From: an uncultured Lactobacillus sp.
Lineage (GTDB): Bacteria > Bacillota > Bacilli > Lactobacillales > Lactobacillaceae
Direction: 5' to 3'
Assembly (NCBI GenBank): GCA_937916845.1
Contig: CALFSK010000069.1
Span: 1-64,000, forward strand
Length of the DNA stretch: 64,000 nt
Below, piece after piece: positions 1 to 7,877 of the stretch. How positions within the stretch are numbered: the stretch's first letter is position 1; each line of letters starts with the position of its first letter. The notes under the pieces were generated by a model, which worked only from the letters and a program-made list of their open reading frames with translations, searched no databases and was not told where the DNA came from. The translations under genes and the position numbers were made by a program.

Positions 1-204
1 TTCATATCATGATTACGAGGGTAGAGCGAAGCGGCACCCTCAGATAGTTTTTTATCTCCGAATATTTATAGTCGAAACGTGCGATAAAAGACTGCTCCCT
101 CCGCTTAGCTACGAAATACGAACGATTGAAGGTGCACAATCATTCGTATTCCTAGGCTATGCTCGGTAGCAACCCGTCTTTTGTCCCACTCTCGTCTTTT
201 TAGG
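1..204. other. Intergenic stretch with long imperfect hairpin
   Basis: No gene is visible here. On the minus strand it lies just past the end of the ECF operon. Arms at about 115-128 and 137-150 are inverted repeats of 14 bases with one mismatch (AATACGAA core), and weaker arms continue outward, including AAAAGAC/GTCTTTT near 85-91 and 174-181. The base of the hairpin read on the minus strand (GGGACAAAAGAC) resembles the base of the structured repeats at 48744 and 54946. It may be a terminator or a diverged member of that repeat group. Confidence 0.4.
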
Positions 205-864
205 TTAACGCCACGGCATAACGAATACGCCGAGTTGTAGTAGCAGGACGCCGCCAATCAAAATCACCCAGTCACTGGGATGTATCTGGATTTGACGGTA
301 ATGTGTCCGGGGCGCGTCTTCCACAAAACCGTGCGACGACATGGCCTGGGCAAGGTTTTGGGACCAGTTAATGGCGATTAAAATCGCTTTGAAGTAAAGC
401 TGGGGTGACCAAAATGAAAGGGTCTGCCCCCGCATTAAGCCCGCGGCGCGAATGACCTGGACCTCGTGTTTGATTTTTGGGGCCAAGTTGTAAGCTGCCA
501 GGACCCCGTAAGCGAACTTAGAAGGTAAGTGGCAGTTCTGTTCTAAGGAATCAGCCAAGGCTAAGACGTCGGTCGTCAGGGTCAGCGTGGCACCGGTAAA
601 GACGAACGCGTAGATTCGAGTGAACAGGACCCACGCCATTAGTTCCTTTTGTCCGGTCCCGTTGATGTACTGGGTGCTCCAGAGCCCAATCGCTGGAATT
701 AACGGCACAATTAAAAGCCAGAGGAGCGTTCGGAGCTTAACGCGACAGGCAAGTAGGTAAATAATTGATAGAACGACCAGTGCGACGTTTAAGCTGACGA
801 TAGTTGTAAATGAAATTTCAAGTGCCACGATCAGTAGTAGCAATAATTTTAAACTAGGATTCAT
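205..864 (-). CDS. ykoC: ECF transporter transmembrane coupling protein (EcfT/CbiQ family)
   Basis: This is the membrane scaffold of an energy-coupling-factor vitamin transporter, linking the two ATPase domains to the substrate-binding S component. The protein of 219 residues has hydrophobic segments in the N-terminal half and near the C terminus. The two cytoplasmic coupling motifs are visible as AAGLMRG near residue 140 and AMSSHGF near residue 174. I start at the ATG at 864 rather than the GTG at 873 because a GGGGG box lies 8 bases before the ATG. The gene overlaps the end of the ATPase gene by 11 bases, so it is the third gene of the TPP-controlled operon. The family is clear; the thiamine-precursor role is inferred from the riboswitch and the YkoE-type partner. 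Confidence 0.85.
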   Translation of the reverse strand: MNPSLKLLLLLIVALEISFTTIVSLNVALVVLSIIYLLACRVKLRTLLWLLIVPLIPAIGLWSTQYINGTGQKELMAWVLFTRIYAFVFTGATLTLTTDVLALADSLEQNCHLPSKFAYGVLAAYNLAPKIKHEVQVIRAAGLMRGQTLSFWSPQLYFKAILIAINWSQNLAQAMSSHGFVEDAPRTHYRQIQIHPSDWVILIGGVLLLQLGVFVMPWR

Positions 865-2272
865 GAGGCGCACCCCCGTATTGTAACCGGTGATCAGCCA
901 GTCGCAGGTGATAGTCGATTAGCGGGGTTAACCCGGTGAGTTGGTGACTAATAATGATCAAAGTCTGATGAGTTTCCGTCAAGGTTGTTTGGAGTAAGGC
1001 GACGAGGGCGTGAATGGACTTTAAATCCAGTCCCTTCAGCGGCTCATCCATTAACAAGACGGGTGACTGCATAATAAGCATCAATAAGATTTGTAACTTC
1101 TTTTTTTGCCCCTCACTCAGGGTATAAATGACCTGATCATCACGGCCCGCTAAGTTAAGTTGTGTCAGGGCCGCTTGGATACGCGCGGGCGTGAAGTAAT
1201 CGCTGTACGCGTACTTTTGACTCTGTGCGAGTTCTTCCGCCACGGTAATGTTAAAAAACTGAGCTTCAGCGTCTTGGAATAGTAGCGCAACTTGCCGCGC
1301 GTAGCATTTTCGTCGAATTTTTTGAATGTCACGGTCCTGATAACTGATGGTCCCATCGTAACGGTTTAAACGCACGAGGGCCTCGAACAAGGTGGACTTA
1401 CCAGTCCCATTCGCCCCCGTAATTAGCGTGTTGTGGTGGGCGTGGAGTTGTAGGTCGGTAGGGGTCAGCAAGGTATGTTCGCCCTGACTAAGGCCCAACT
1501 GGTGGAGGTCGAATAACGGTTGTTCAACAATTGACGGTACCGGCCACGCTGGTAGCGTTTGCGGTTGAAAGGCCGCAAATAACTGCGTCCAGTCTGCTTT
1601 GGGGAGCGCCTTCAATTGGTGTTCTGGCGTAATTTGGACCACGTGATCGACGAGCTCATCGTAGCCCGCATAATCGTGGTCGGCTAAAATAATGGTTTTA
1701 CCGCGGTGATCACGCAATTCGACCAGCCGTCGTAATAGTCCGGCCCGAGCGATTGGATCGACACTCGCAAACGGTTCATCTAACAAGATGACGTCGCTAT
1801 CCATCGCAACGATGACCGCTAAGGCGACTTTTTGTTTTTCACCACCAGATAACTGGCCGAGCAGCCGTTTTTGTAAGTCGCGAATACCGACAAAGTCGAG
1901 GGCACTCGTGAGGCGGTGCATGATAATCTGGGGATCAGTCTGTTGATTTTCTAACGCAAAGATCAGTTCGTGCTCAACCGTGTCCATAGCGAACTGCTGG
2001 TTAGGATTTTGAAACATCATGGCGACGCGCTTAGAGCGGTCAGTTGCGGGGATGGCGCTGAGAAGCGTTTGGTCATAACGAATCTGGCCGTGTTCAGCTG
2101 GCAACGACAATAGGCCCGCAATTAACTGCAGTAACGTTGATTTACCGGTCCCAGAAGGCCCCGTCAGTAAGGTGAACTGGTGGGCGGGAAACTGAGCGGT
2201 GACGTGTTCAAAGATGGGCGTCTGCGCCGATGAATACGTATAAGATAAATTTTCAAGCGCAATCGTCGCCAT
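854..2272 (-). CDS. ykoD: Duplicated ABC ATPase of ECF thiamine-precursor transporter
   Basis: This cytoplasmic ATPase powers the ECF transporter. It has two complete nucleotide-binding domains in one chain of 472 residues, a fusion of the two EcfA subunits. Domain 1 has Walker A GPSGTGKST at about residues 38-46, signature LSGGE and Walker B ILLDEP. Domain 2 has Walker A GANGTGKST near residue 290, a less usual signature LSEGQ and Walker B LLMDEP. A CGGAGG ribosome site sits 9 bases before the ATG. It lies between the S component upstream and EcfT downstream, the YkoE-YkoD-YkoC order known for hydroxymethylpyrimidine/thiamine uptake in Firmicutes. Regulation is by the TPP riboswitch upstream of the first gene. 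Confidence 0.88.
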   Translation of the reverse strand: MATIALENLSYTYSSAQTPIFEHVTAQFPAHQFTLLTGPSGTGKSTLLQLIAGLLSLPAEHGQIRYDQTLLSAIPATDRSKRVAMMFQNPNQQFAMDTVEHELIFALENQQTDPQIIMHRLTSALDFVGIRDLQKRLLGQLSGGEKQKVALAVIVAMDSDVILLDEPFASVDPIARAGLLRRLVELRDHRGKTIILADHDYAGYDELVDHVVQITPEHQLKALPKADWTQLFAAFQPQTLPAWPVPSIVEQPLFDLHQLGLSQGEHTLLTPTDLQLHAHHNTLITGANGTGKSTLFEALVRLNRYDGTISYQDRDIQKIRRKCYARQVALLFQDAEAQFFNITVAEELAQSQKYAYSDYFTPARIQAALTQLNLAGRDDQVIYTLSEGQKKKLQILLMLIMQSPVLLMDEPLKGLDLKSIHALVALLQTTLTETHQTLIIISHQLTGLTPLIDYHLRLADHRLQYGGAPHES

Positions 2273-2296
2273 GTAAAAGGACCTCCGAGAAATTAG

Positions 2297-2866
2297 TTAG
2301 TGTGTGTTTTTAAGAACGTGGCTACGGTCCAATAGATCCGTAATGGCGCGGGTCAGTAACCCACCAAAAACGAACATTGAACAGAACCGAACGACGAAGA
2401 AGAGGAGGAGTAGCCATAGTTGTAACTTGGCGTACCCGCTACGTGCTAAGTCCCAACCAAAAGTGACGATGGTTGTGGTGGCGGCGGTCGCAACTAAGCC
2501 TAACCAGTCATAATGTTTGTAACGGGTCAATGTGAAGCCTAATTCTGAGCCGACCCCTTGTAAGACACCTGAGATCATCGTTGAGGCGCCCCATTGCCCC
2601 CCGAAAAGCATTTCAACAACGGATGCCAAAAATTCGCCGAGGACTGAAGACCCTTTGATTCGTAGCATGTAGCCGGCAAGCATCCCGGGCATACACCAGA
2701 GTCCGAGTAACAATTCGTTTGGAATTTGGCTCAAGCCTAACGGTGCGAAGACCGCGGTTAAAATATCGTAAATATAGTTGGTCCCTAAGAAAATAATGCC
2801 GAAGAAGACGCCAATTAAAGCTAATAAAATAATGTCACTTAAATACCAATCTTTTACCCATTTCAC
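2297..2866 (-). CDS. ykoE: ECF transporter S component, YkoE-like
   Basis: This is the integral membrane substrate-binding component of the ECF transporter, 189 residues and almost all hydrophobic (about five to six helices). The longest open frame begins at 2905, but that start lies against the riboswitch terminator and has no ribosome site. A GTG at 2866 is preceded at 8 bases by a perfect GGGAGG (2875-2880), so I use it. It is the first gene of a three-gene operon with the double ATPase and EcfT. The TPP riboswitch directly upstream points to a thiamine precursor, probably hydroxymethylpyrimidine, as substrate; the precise ligand is inferred. Confidence 0.8.
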   Translation of the reverse strand: MKWVKDWYLSDIILLALIGVFFGIIFLGTNYIYDILTAVFAPLGLSQIPNELLLGLWCMPGMLAGYMLRIKGSSVLGEFLASVVEMLFGGQWGASTMISGVLQGVGSELGFTLTRYKHYDWLGLVATAATTTIVTFGWDLARSGYAKLQLWLLLLFFVVRFCSMFVFGGLLTRAITDLLDRSHVLKNTH

Positions 2867-2913
2867 AAGTGAAACCTCCCATTGTGTCTGATTCATCCAC
2901 AGCATCCGTGCGA

Positions 2914-3062
2914 CAAAAAACGCCTACCACGCAAAACGGTGGTAGACGGCTAAGTCATCATTGATGGTTCCCCAAATAAAAGCATTGCTTCCTGCGCTGG
3001 CATTATCCAGATTCAGGTTCAATGGGTATTATCTCAGCCGTAGTTGGCACCCCAGTTGCTAT
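2914..3062 (-). promoter_or_regulatory. TPP riboswitch with intrinsic terminator
   Basis: Read on the minus strand, 3062-2981 carries the THI-box pattern: GGGGTGCC, then GGCTGAGA, then the run ACCCATTGAACCTGA, then TCTGGATAATGCCAGCG and GCAGGAAGCA. It is followed by a hairpin (stem arms 2923-2930 and 2939-2946) and a T run at 2914-2920, a Rho-independent terminator. The expected behaviour is that TPP binding favours the terminator and shuts off the ECF operon. The hairpin ends about 48 bases before the corrected start of the first gene. Confidence 0.92.
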
Positions 3063-3078
3063 TGTGGATGATAGGATT

Positions 3079-3107
3079 AGTGTAACGGAAAAATTTAGGA
3101 AGCGCAA
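3079..3107 (-). promoter_or_regulatory. Probable promoter of the TPP-controlled ECF operon
   Basis: On the minus strand a -10-like TACACT (3079-3084) lies 17 bases from a weak -35-like TTGCGC (3102-3107), a short distance upstream of the TPP aptamer. Spacing is ideal but the -35 is poor, so the assignment is tentative. Confidence 0.4.
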
Positions 3108-3211
3108 TCAAAATCCGTCGATTAGAAAGCAAAGTTCACTAGAAAATCAAGAATATGTGGTTTACTAAGAATAGCAGCTAAAAAAGTAAACTTTGTTAGG
3201 AGGGTTGCTCC

Positions 3212-3688
3212 ATGACGACGGAGATTTATGATTTTACGGAAACTGAAATGAGTGGTGAGACCCTGGCGTTGTCCCAATACCGTGGAAAAGTCCTGCTGAT
3301 TGTGAACACGGCCAGCAACTGTGGCCTGGCACCGCAGTTTAAGGGCTTGGAGACGTTGTATCAGCGCTACCAAGGTGAGGGACTAGTGATTTTAGGTCTA
3401 CCATCGAACCAATTTCATCAGGAAAAAGCGGACGACGCTGAGACGCACGACTATTGTCAGCGGCACTACGGCGTGACGTTCCCAATGACGAAACGGGTAT
3501 TGGTCAATGGTGATGAAGCTGATCCGTTATTCACTTATCTAAAACGGACGGCTGGCCACGGTCGAATCAAGTGGAATTTCACAAAATTTTTAATTGGGCG
3601 GGATGGACGTGTCTTAAATCGCTTCGCCCCCACAACGCGGCCAGTTGCCTTTGAAACGGCAATTCAAGATGCGTTAGCCGATCGATAA
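3212..3688 (+). CDS. gpo: Glutathione peroxidase family thiol peroxidase
   Basis: A soluble peroxidase of 158 residues, the normal length for bacterial Gpx. The peroxidatic site is Cys37 in NTASNCG, and the partner Gln (in NQFHQE) and Trp (in KWNFTKF) of the catalytic site are present. The usual PCNQF motif reads PSNQF, so that position is not a cysteine; Gpx-type enzymes of bacteria mostly use thioredoxin rather than glutathione. Ribosome site AGGAGGG sits 8 bases before the ATG. The aldo/keto reductase follows after 31 bases on the same strand, so the two may be co-transcribed as a stress or detoxification pair. Confidence 0.9.
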   Translation: MTTEIYDFTETEMSGETLALSQYRGKVLLIVNTASNCGLAPQFKGLETLYQRYQGEGLVILGLPSNQFHQEKADDAETHDYCQRHYGVTFPMTKRVLVNGDEADPLFTYLKRTAGHGRIKWNFTKFLIGRDGRVLNRFAPTTRPVAFETAIQDALADR

Positions 3689-3719
3689 GAATTAGAAATG
3701 AGTTAGGAGTGTCATTAGT

Positions 3720-4550
3720 TTGGAAACATATACGTTGCGGGACGGTTTGACCGTTCCTAAGGTTGGGTTTGGAACTTATAAATTAAACGGGGCCCACGGT
3801 GTTCAGGTGATTGATTCAGCGATTGACCGGGGCTACCGCTTGTTGGACACGGCGTTTAATTATGAAAATGAAGGAGCCGTTGGTGAGGCGGTCCGGCGTT
3901 CTTCCGTGCCACGTTCGGAATTGATTATCTCTTCAAAGTTACCGGGCCGGCACCACGCCTATGATCAAGCAATTGAAACGATTCAGGAATCACTGTATCG
4001 TGCTGGATTAGACTATTACGACCTTTACTTGATTCACTGGCCAAACCCGAAAGAAAATCACTACGTTGAAGCTTGGCAGGCGTTAATCGACGCGCAAAAG
4101 TTGGGGTTGGTTCGGTCAATTGGGGTCTCAAACTTTTTGCCAGAACACTTAGACCGCTTGGAAAAAGAAACGGGCGTGATGCCCGTCATCAACCAAGTAG
4201 AACTCCACCCGTACTTTAATCAGCAGGCTCAACGCGACTATGATGCTGCTCACGGTATTTTGACGCAGGACTGGAGTCCATTGGGGCGTGCCAGTGAAAT
4301 GTTACAAAATCCAGTTTTGAAAGAAATCGCAGCTCGTTACCAGAAGAACGTCGGTCAATTGATCTTGCGGTGGGAAGTCCAATTAGGAACGTTACCAATT
4401 CCGAAGTCGTCTACGCCTAAGCGGCAATTAGGTAATCGCGATATCTTCGACTTTGAAATCAATGCTGAAGACATGGCGACCATCAATGGCCTGAGTTCTG
4501 CGGACGGTCGGTTGAAGAATCAGAATCCGGCCTTTTACCAAGAGTTTTAA
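3720..4550 (+). CDS. Aldo/keto reductase
   Basis: A cytosolic NAD(P)H-dependent carbonyl reductase of 276 residues with a TIM-barrel fold. The catalytic tetrad is complete: Asp43 and Tyr48 in LLDTAFNYENE, Lys73 in SSKLPG and His106 in LIHWP. The C-terminal IPKSS motif of the cofactor-phosphate site is also present. It starts with TTG, placed 11 bases after AGGAG at 3704-3708. Substrate cannot be read from sequence; relatives act on 2,5-diketogluconate, methylglyoxal or other aldehydes. It is followed by a strong bidirectional terminator. Confidence 0.9.
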   Translation: METYTLRDGLTVPKVGFGTYKLNGAHGVQVIDSAIDRGYRLLDTAFNYENEGAVGEAVRRSSVPRSELIISSKLPGRHHAYDQAIETIQESLYRAGLDYYDLYLIHWPNPKENHYVEAWQALIDAQKLGLVRSIGVSNFLPEHLDRLEKETGVMPVINQVELHPYFNQQAQRDYDAAHGILTQDWSPLGRASEMLQNPVLKEIAARYQKNVGQLILRWEVQLGTLPIPKSSTPKRQLGNRDIFDFEINAEDMATINGLSSADGRLKNQNPAFYQEF

Positions 4551-4580
4551 GTGTAAGCCCTAATAAATAGGTATAAAAGA

Positions 4581-4654
4581 TAACCCAGCGTTAAAGGCCA
4601 CAGATCGTACCAACCAATCCGGTAGTACGATCTGTGGTCTTTAACGCTGGGTTA
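4581..4654. terminator. Bidirectional terminator with a 30-bp stem
   Basis: Arms 4581-4610 and 4625-4654 pair along all 30 positions with only one G-U pair, around a 14-base loop. It lies between the convergent aldo/keto reductase and greA genes and can end transcription from both sides. The stem is much longer than a normal terminator. Confidence 0.85.
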
Positions 4655-4678
4655 TTTTAGTGGCTGTTTTTTAAAGGG

Positions 4679-5149
4679 TTAGCCACGGTTAATGGTGATA
4701 ATTTTAACTTGGTAATTGCCGTTCGGTGCGCTAACCGTCACAACGTCACCCGTACTGTGATTTGCGAGTGCGGCACCGATTGGGGAAGTGAAGGAGATTT
4801 TGTTTTCTTCTAAGTTAGCTTCTTGTTTCCCAACGAGCTGATAGGTAAGTTGGTCGTGATCGTCCATGAATTCAATGGTCACAAACTTGCCAATGTCCAG
4901 TTTGTCATTATCTGCCGGCTGAACGACCTGTGCGTATTGGAGCTGCTTGTTTAAAAAGCGTAACCGGCTTTCTAAGCGTCCTAAATCACGTTTGGCATTC
5001 GTATACTCGGCATTTTCTGAACGGTCGCCAAGCGCCGCTGCGGCGGCCAAGACTTTGATGCGGTGGGGGCGTTGGCCCTTTAAGCTTTCAATTTCTTGTT
5101 CAATGGCGTGATAGCCCGCGGGCGTCATTTTATTAAAAGTTGGCTCCAT
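4679..5149 (-). CDS. greA: Transcription elongation factor GreA (paralogue)
   Basis: This factor enters the RNA polymerase secondary channel and stimulates cleavage of backtracked RNA. At 156 residues it has the usual GreA length: an N-terminal coiled coil (about 1-75) and a C-terminal FKBP-like domain. The acidic tip that holds the active-site metal reads LGDRSENAEY (near residues 40-49), keeping the Asp and Glu but with Arg where most GreA have Leu. That suggests a second, divergent GreA copy, as lactobacilli often carry two. It stands alone and converges on the aldo/keto reductase. Confidence 0.88.
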   Translation of the reverse strand: MEPTFNKMTPAGYHAIEQEIESLKGQRPHRIKVLAAAAALGDRSENAEYTNAKRDLGRLESRLRFLNKQLQYAQVVQPADNDKLDIGKFVTIEFMDDHDQLTYQLVGKQEANLEENKISFTSPIGAALANHSTGDVVTVSAPNGNYQVKIITINRG

Positions 5150-5297
5150 AGTCTCAAACCTCGATTATCTTGAATTTCTGGGAATAGTTTACCGCAATGG
5201 CAAATAAATTCAATGGGGGACAAATAGAACTAGTATTTTGCCGGATTTAGCGCAATAATCGATTCGATTAATAAATATTTTTATAAAAGGGGATCGT

Positions 5298-5894
5298 ATG
5301 ATGAATTTGATCACTAAATTAGGGGTCGTGACGTTAGCCGCTGTGACGGTTGCACCGTTAGCAAGTACCGTTGCACCAGTTACCGCACAGGCTAAGACGG
5401 TAAAAAAGAGTAGCAAGAAGAAAGCCAAAGCTTACAAGATCAGTAAAAACATTCTTAAAAGTCATAAAAAAGTTATGGTGAAGCTTGAAACAAAGAGCCG
5501 TCGGGGAATGGTTTTGTTACAAACGAGCAAGAAAAATTTACGGATTATCTGTAACTTTAGCTCTGAAACTTCGCACATTAATTATAAGATTAAGAAGCAA
5601 ACGGTTAAGGGTAGCACGATGACTTTAAAGTTAACGCCAAAGTTAAGTAAAACTCAAATTAAATATGGCTTTGCGAAGGGCTCAGGGACAATCAAGTTAG
5701 TTCGCAAAGGGAAGAATAGCTATACGATTCCAACCATTTATGCTTCTGATCAGTACCGGATCAACGGTCACAAGTATCAAAACTATAATATGTGGCAAAA
5801 GCCTAAGAAGGTTTCAGTAAAGAAATTACAAGTTATGAGTTTAGCTAAGCTGAAGTCTATCCGTGGCCTTTTTGCTTCAGATTACAAGTTCTAG
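5298..5894 (+). CDS. Secreted lysine-rich protein of unknown function
   Basis: I do not recognise the family. The 198-residue product has a signal peptide (residues 1 to about 32, ending near TAQAKT) and then a strongly basic mature part with many Lys, Ser and Tyr, including runs such as KKSSKKKAKAYK. No transmembrane anchor or LPXTG signal is visible, so it is probably released or held to the wall by charge. An AAAAGGGG stretch provides the ribosome site before two adjacent ATG codons at 5298 and 5301. In style it resembles the four secreted paralogues between 7.0 and 10.1 kb, but it lacks their KKFRGTWYQ motif. Confidence 0.7.
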   Translation: MMNLITKLGVVTLAAVTVAPLASTVAPVTAQAKTVKKSSKKKAKAYKISKNILKSHKKVMVKLETKSRRGMVLLQTSKKNLRIICNFSSETSHINYKIKKQTVKGSTMTLKLTPKLSKTQIKYGFAKGSGTIKLVRKGKNSYTIPTIYASDQYRINGHKYQNYNMWQKPKKVSVKKLQVMSLAKLKSIRGLFASDYKF

Positions 5895-5908
5895 TAAATC
5901 GCCGAAAG

Positions 5909-5950
5909 AAGAGGCTGCTTGAGAGGAAAACCGCAAGTAACCTCTTTTTT
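5909..5950 (+). terminator. Terminator after the secreted protein gene
   Basis: Stem arms 5909-5920 and 5935-5946 (AAGAGG/CCTCTT outer pairs) with one internal mismatch are followed by a T run to 5950. Confidence 0.75.
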
Positions 5951-6131
5951 AGTGACCGAACAATAAGTGAAAATAGGAAAAAGGCCAAAAAAAATAGCCA
6001 ATAGCTTTCCAGGCCTTGGCTAGTCGTAGAGTTTCTCACGCTCTACGGAGTTACGAACAAGTTAAGTATAGGCAAAATAATTAGAAAATACAATTTATTT
6101 GTTATGAATGTAGGACGGAAACTGACAATAA

Positions 6132-6145
6132 TGAGAACGTTATCA
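6132..6145 (+). promoter_or_regulatory. cre box upstream of nagB
   Basis: TGAGAACGTTATCA matches the CcpA consensus TGWAANCGNTNWCA at 13 of 14 positions. It lies about 96 bases before the nagB start, so carbon catabolite control of amino-sugar use is likely. Confidence 0.6.
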
Positions 6146-6184
6146 AACAAAAAATCAATTATTTGAAGCAAACCCCTTGAATTT

Positions 6185-6218
6185 TAGTCTAGACCAATAT
6201 ACAATTGGACTATACCAA
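6185..6218 (+). promoter_or_regulatory. Probable NagR (GntR family) operator
   Basis: TTGGACTATACCAA at 6205-6218 is the inverse of TTGGTATAGTCCAA and closely fits the NagR/YvoA box (TTGGTATAGACAA type). A second, partly matching box, TAGTCTAGACCAA, lies at 6185-6197. Both sit just before the nagB ribosome site, the position expected for repression relieved by amino-sugar phosphates. No GntR-type nag regulator is encoded nearby. Confidence 0.55.
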
Positions 6219-6240
6219 ACAAAGAGGGAGTCAGTTAATT

Positions 6241-6954
6241 ATGAAAGTTATCGTAGTAAAGGATCAAGCTGCCGGCGGCAAAGAAGGATACAAAGTATTT
6301 AAGGATGCTCTGGACAATGGGGCAAAAGTATTTGGGTTGGCAACTGGTTCAACTCCTATCACGACTTACAAGGAAATCATCAAGAGTGATTTAGATTTCA
6401 GTAACTGCACGTCTGTTAACTTGGACGAATATGTTGGTATTGCACCAGACAACGAACAAAGCTACAAGTACTTCATGCAAACAAACTTATTTAACGACAA
6501 GCCATTCAAGGAATCATTCTTACCAAATGGTTTAGCTTCAGACCCAGAAGCAGAAGTAAAACGTTATGATAAAGTTATTGACGAACACCCAATTGACTTA
6601 CAAATTTTAGGCCTTGGCCGTAACGGTCACATTGGCTTTAACGAACCAGGTACTTCGCGCGACGTTACAACCCACGTGGTTGATTTAACGGAATCAACGA
6701 TCGAAGCAAACTCACGCTTCTTCGCTAGCGAAAACGATGTTCCTAAGCAAGCCTTCTCAATGGGCTTAGCTTCCATCATGAAGAGCAAGCACTTATTGCT
6801 TGAAGCCTTTGGTGAAAACAAGGCCGATGCCGTTAAAGGCATGATCGAAGGTCCTGACACCGTTGACTTACCAGCAAGTATCTTGCAAAACCATCCGAAC
6901 GTAACCGTTGTGATTGATGAAGCGGCTGCAAGTAAGTTAAGCAAAAAATACTAA
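6241..6954 (+). CDS. nagB: Glucosamine-6-phosphate deaminase
   Basis: This enzyme converts glucosamine 6-phosphate to fructose 6-phosphate plus ammonia, feeding amino sugars into glycolysis. The protein of 237 residues has the family motifs: the phosphate loop ATGSTP at about 35-40, catalytic Asp62 in NLDEYVG, and His130 and Glu135 in [12 protein letters not shown] start at the ATG at 6241 behind AGAGGGAG; an upstream TTG at 6205 lies inside the operator and is not credible. It has its own cre and NagR-like boxes and a strong terminator. Short relics of its 3' end recur between the downstream secreted-protein genes. Confidence 0.96.
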   Translation: MKVIVVKDQAAGGKEGYKVFKDALDNGAKVFGLATGSTPITTYKEIIKSDLDFSNCTSVNLDEYVGIAPDNEQSYKYFMQTNLFNDKPFKESFLPNGLASDPEAEVKRYDKVIDEHPIDLQILGLGRNGHIGFNEPGTSRDVTTHVVDLTESTIEANSRFFASENDVPKQAFSMGLASIMKSKHLLLEAFGENKADAVKGMIEGPDTVDLPASILQNHPNVTVVIDEAAASKLSKKY

Positions 6955-6970
6955 ACTTTAGCAGAATAGA

Positions 6971-7012
6971 AAATCGTCCGGTAACTTGAAAAAGTTGCTG
7001 GACGATTTTTTT
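6971..7012. terminator. Terminator between nagB and the secreted-protein array
   Basis: Arms 6971-6987 and 6992-7008 form a 17-bp stem with G-U pairs, followed by a T run. Related hairpins recur after the next two secreted-protein genes (about 7839-7873 and 8697-8733), so it is part of the duplicated unit. It also serves the convergent gene on the minus strand. Confidence 0.85.
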
Positions 7013-7667
7013 ACTTCAAGTTGACGATCGGCTTTAGAGCAGTGTAGTAAGTCACTTTGATGTGCTTGAATTTACCTGACCCATGTAAGGACGTCTTTTT
7101 GACGGCTTTGGCGAGGTACTTTTTAGCATACGGATTAATCTTAGCGTAATCATGACGGTTCTTTTTAGCCGTTTTTACGCTGTTAACACCCATCCCATAA
7201 GGATTAGGATTTTCCCAAGACTTTTGGCCAATTCCTTTCTTGGATTTGGACCAAATATTGAAGGTGTAGTAATGTTCTTCTTCATTGTAGGCAACTAAGA
7301 CTTTGTGATGTTTAATTGTCGTTTGCCGGACCGTCTCACCACCGACGCCGTGGGCAAAGTAAAGGGTGTTGGATTTGGCACCGGTGACTTTATAAGGTGT
7401 GAAGTATTCTTCACTGGTAGCAGTGGAACTGTATGGATTGCGAGAGTGCCGGTATTTAGAGTTACCAAAGCGTTTAGCGGATACCTTAATTTTGTACGTT
7501 TTTCCCTTGGCTTTTTGATACCAAGTTCCCCGAAATTTCTTCGGCATACTCTTTAGTTTGTGAGTCTTAATTGCAGCTTGTGCCGATACCGGTTGCTGGT
7601 TAAGGCCAATAACGCCAATCCCCATGAGCGCAGTCGTTAGTGCGAGTTCTTTAACAAGTTTGTGCAT
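7011..7667 (-). CDS. Secreted paralogue 1 of 4 (KKFRGTWYQ family), unknown function
   Basis: Function unknown. The 218-residue product has a signal peptide (residues 1 to about 34, starting MHKLVKELALTT and ending near SAQA), then the hallmark MPKKFRGTWYQ, a basic Lys/Tyr-rich body, a TPYKVTGAKSNTLY segment and a C-terminal KHIKVTYYT. I use the ATG at 7667, which has a GGAGGGG box 7 bases upstream and matches the other copies; a longer frame to 7682 is not supported. Each copy carries its own near-identical promoter region (TATAATTATAA-like) and ribosome site. A single-domain, lipocalin-like or wall-associated role is possible but not shown. Confidence 0.75.
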   Translation of the reverse strand: MHKLVKELALTTALMGIGVIGLNQQPVSAQAAIKTHKLKSMPKKFRGTWYQKAKGKTYKIKVSAKRFGNSKYRHSRNPYSSTATSEEYFTPYKVTGAKSNTLYFAHGVGGETVRQTTIKHHKVLVAYNEEEHYYTFNIWSKSKKGIGQKSWENPNPYGMGVNSVKTAKKNRHDYAKINPYAKKYLAKAVKKTSLHGSGKFKHIKVTYYTALKPIVNLK

Positions 7668-7772
7668 GTGATTCCCCTCCAATTTATAAATAACTTTATA
7701 AGTATAGCGCTAAAAGTTATCTTGGAATCATTAACTTCTAATGACTGGTTAATCGTTTGTCTTGAAAAATTC

Positions 7773-7830
7773 GAATGACTGATGAGACAGTTCCGGGCAA
7801 GCTAAGCAAAAGTATTAAATTTTAGCAGTT
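7773..7830 (+). repeat. Relic of the nagB 3' end between array genes 1 and 2
   Basis: The stretch holds GATGA, then GCAAGCTAAGCAAAAG, then TATTAAATTTTAGCAG. It lines up with the last 17 or so codons and stop of nagB plus the bases after it (about 6911-6965), with small gaps and changes, and is followed by the same type of terminator hairpin. It is too short and altered to code. Confidence 0.6.
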
Positions 7831-7877
7831 TAAAAAAAGCCCGGCAACTCGTAAAAGTTGCTGGACCATTTTGTCGT

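Noticed and set aside
6205..6240. N-terminal extension of nagB from a TTG at 6205
   Set aside because: The codon lies inside the NagR-like operator, while the ATG at 6241 has a good ribosome site and the normal enzyme N terminus.
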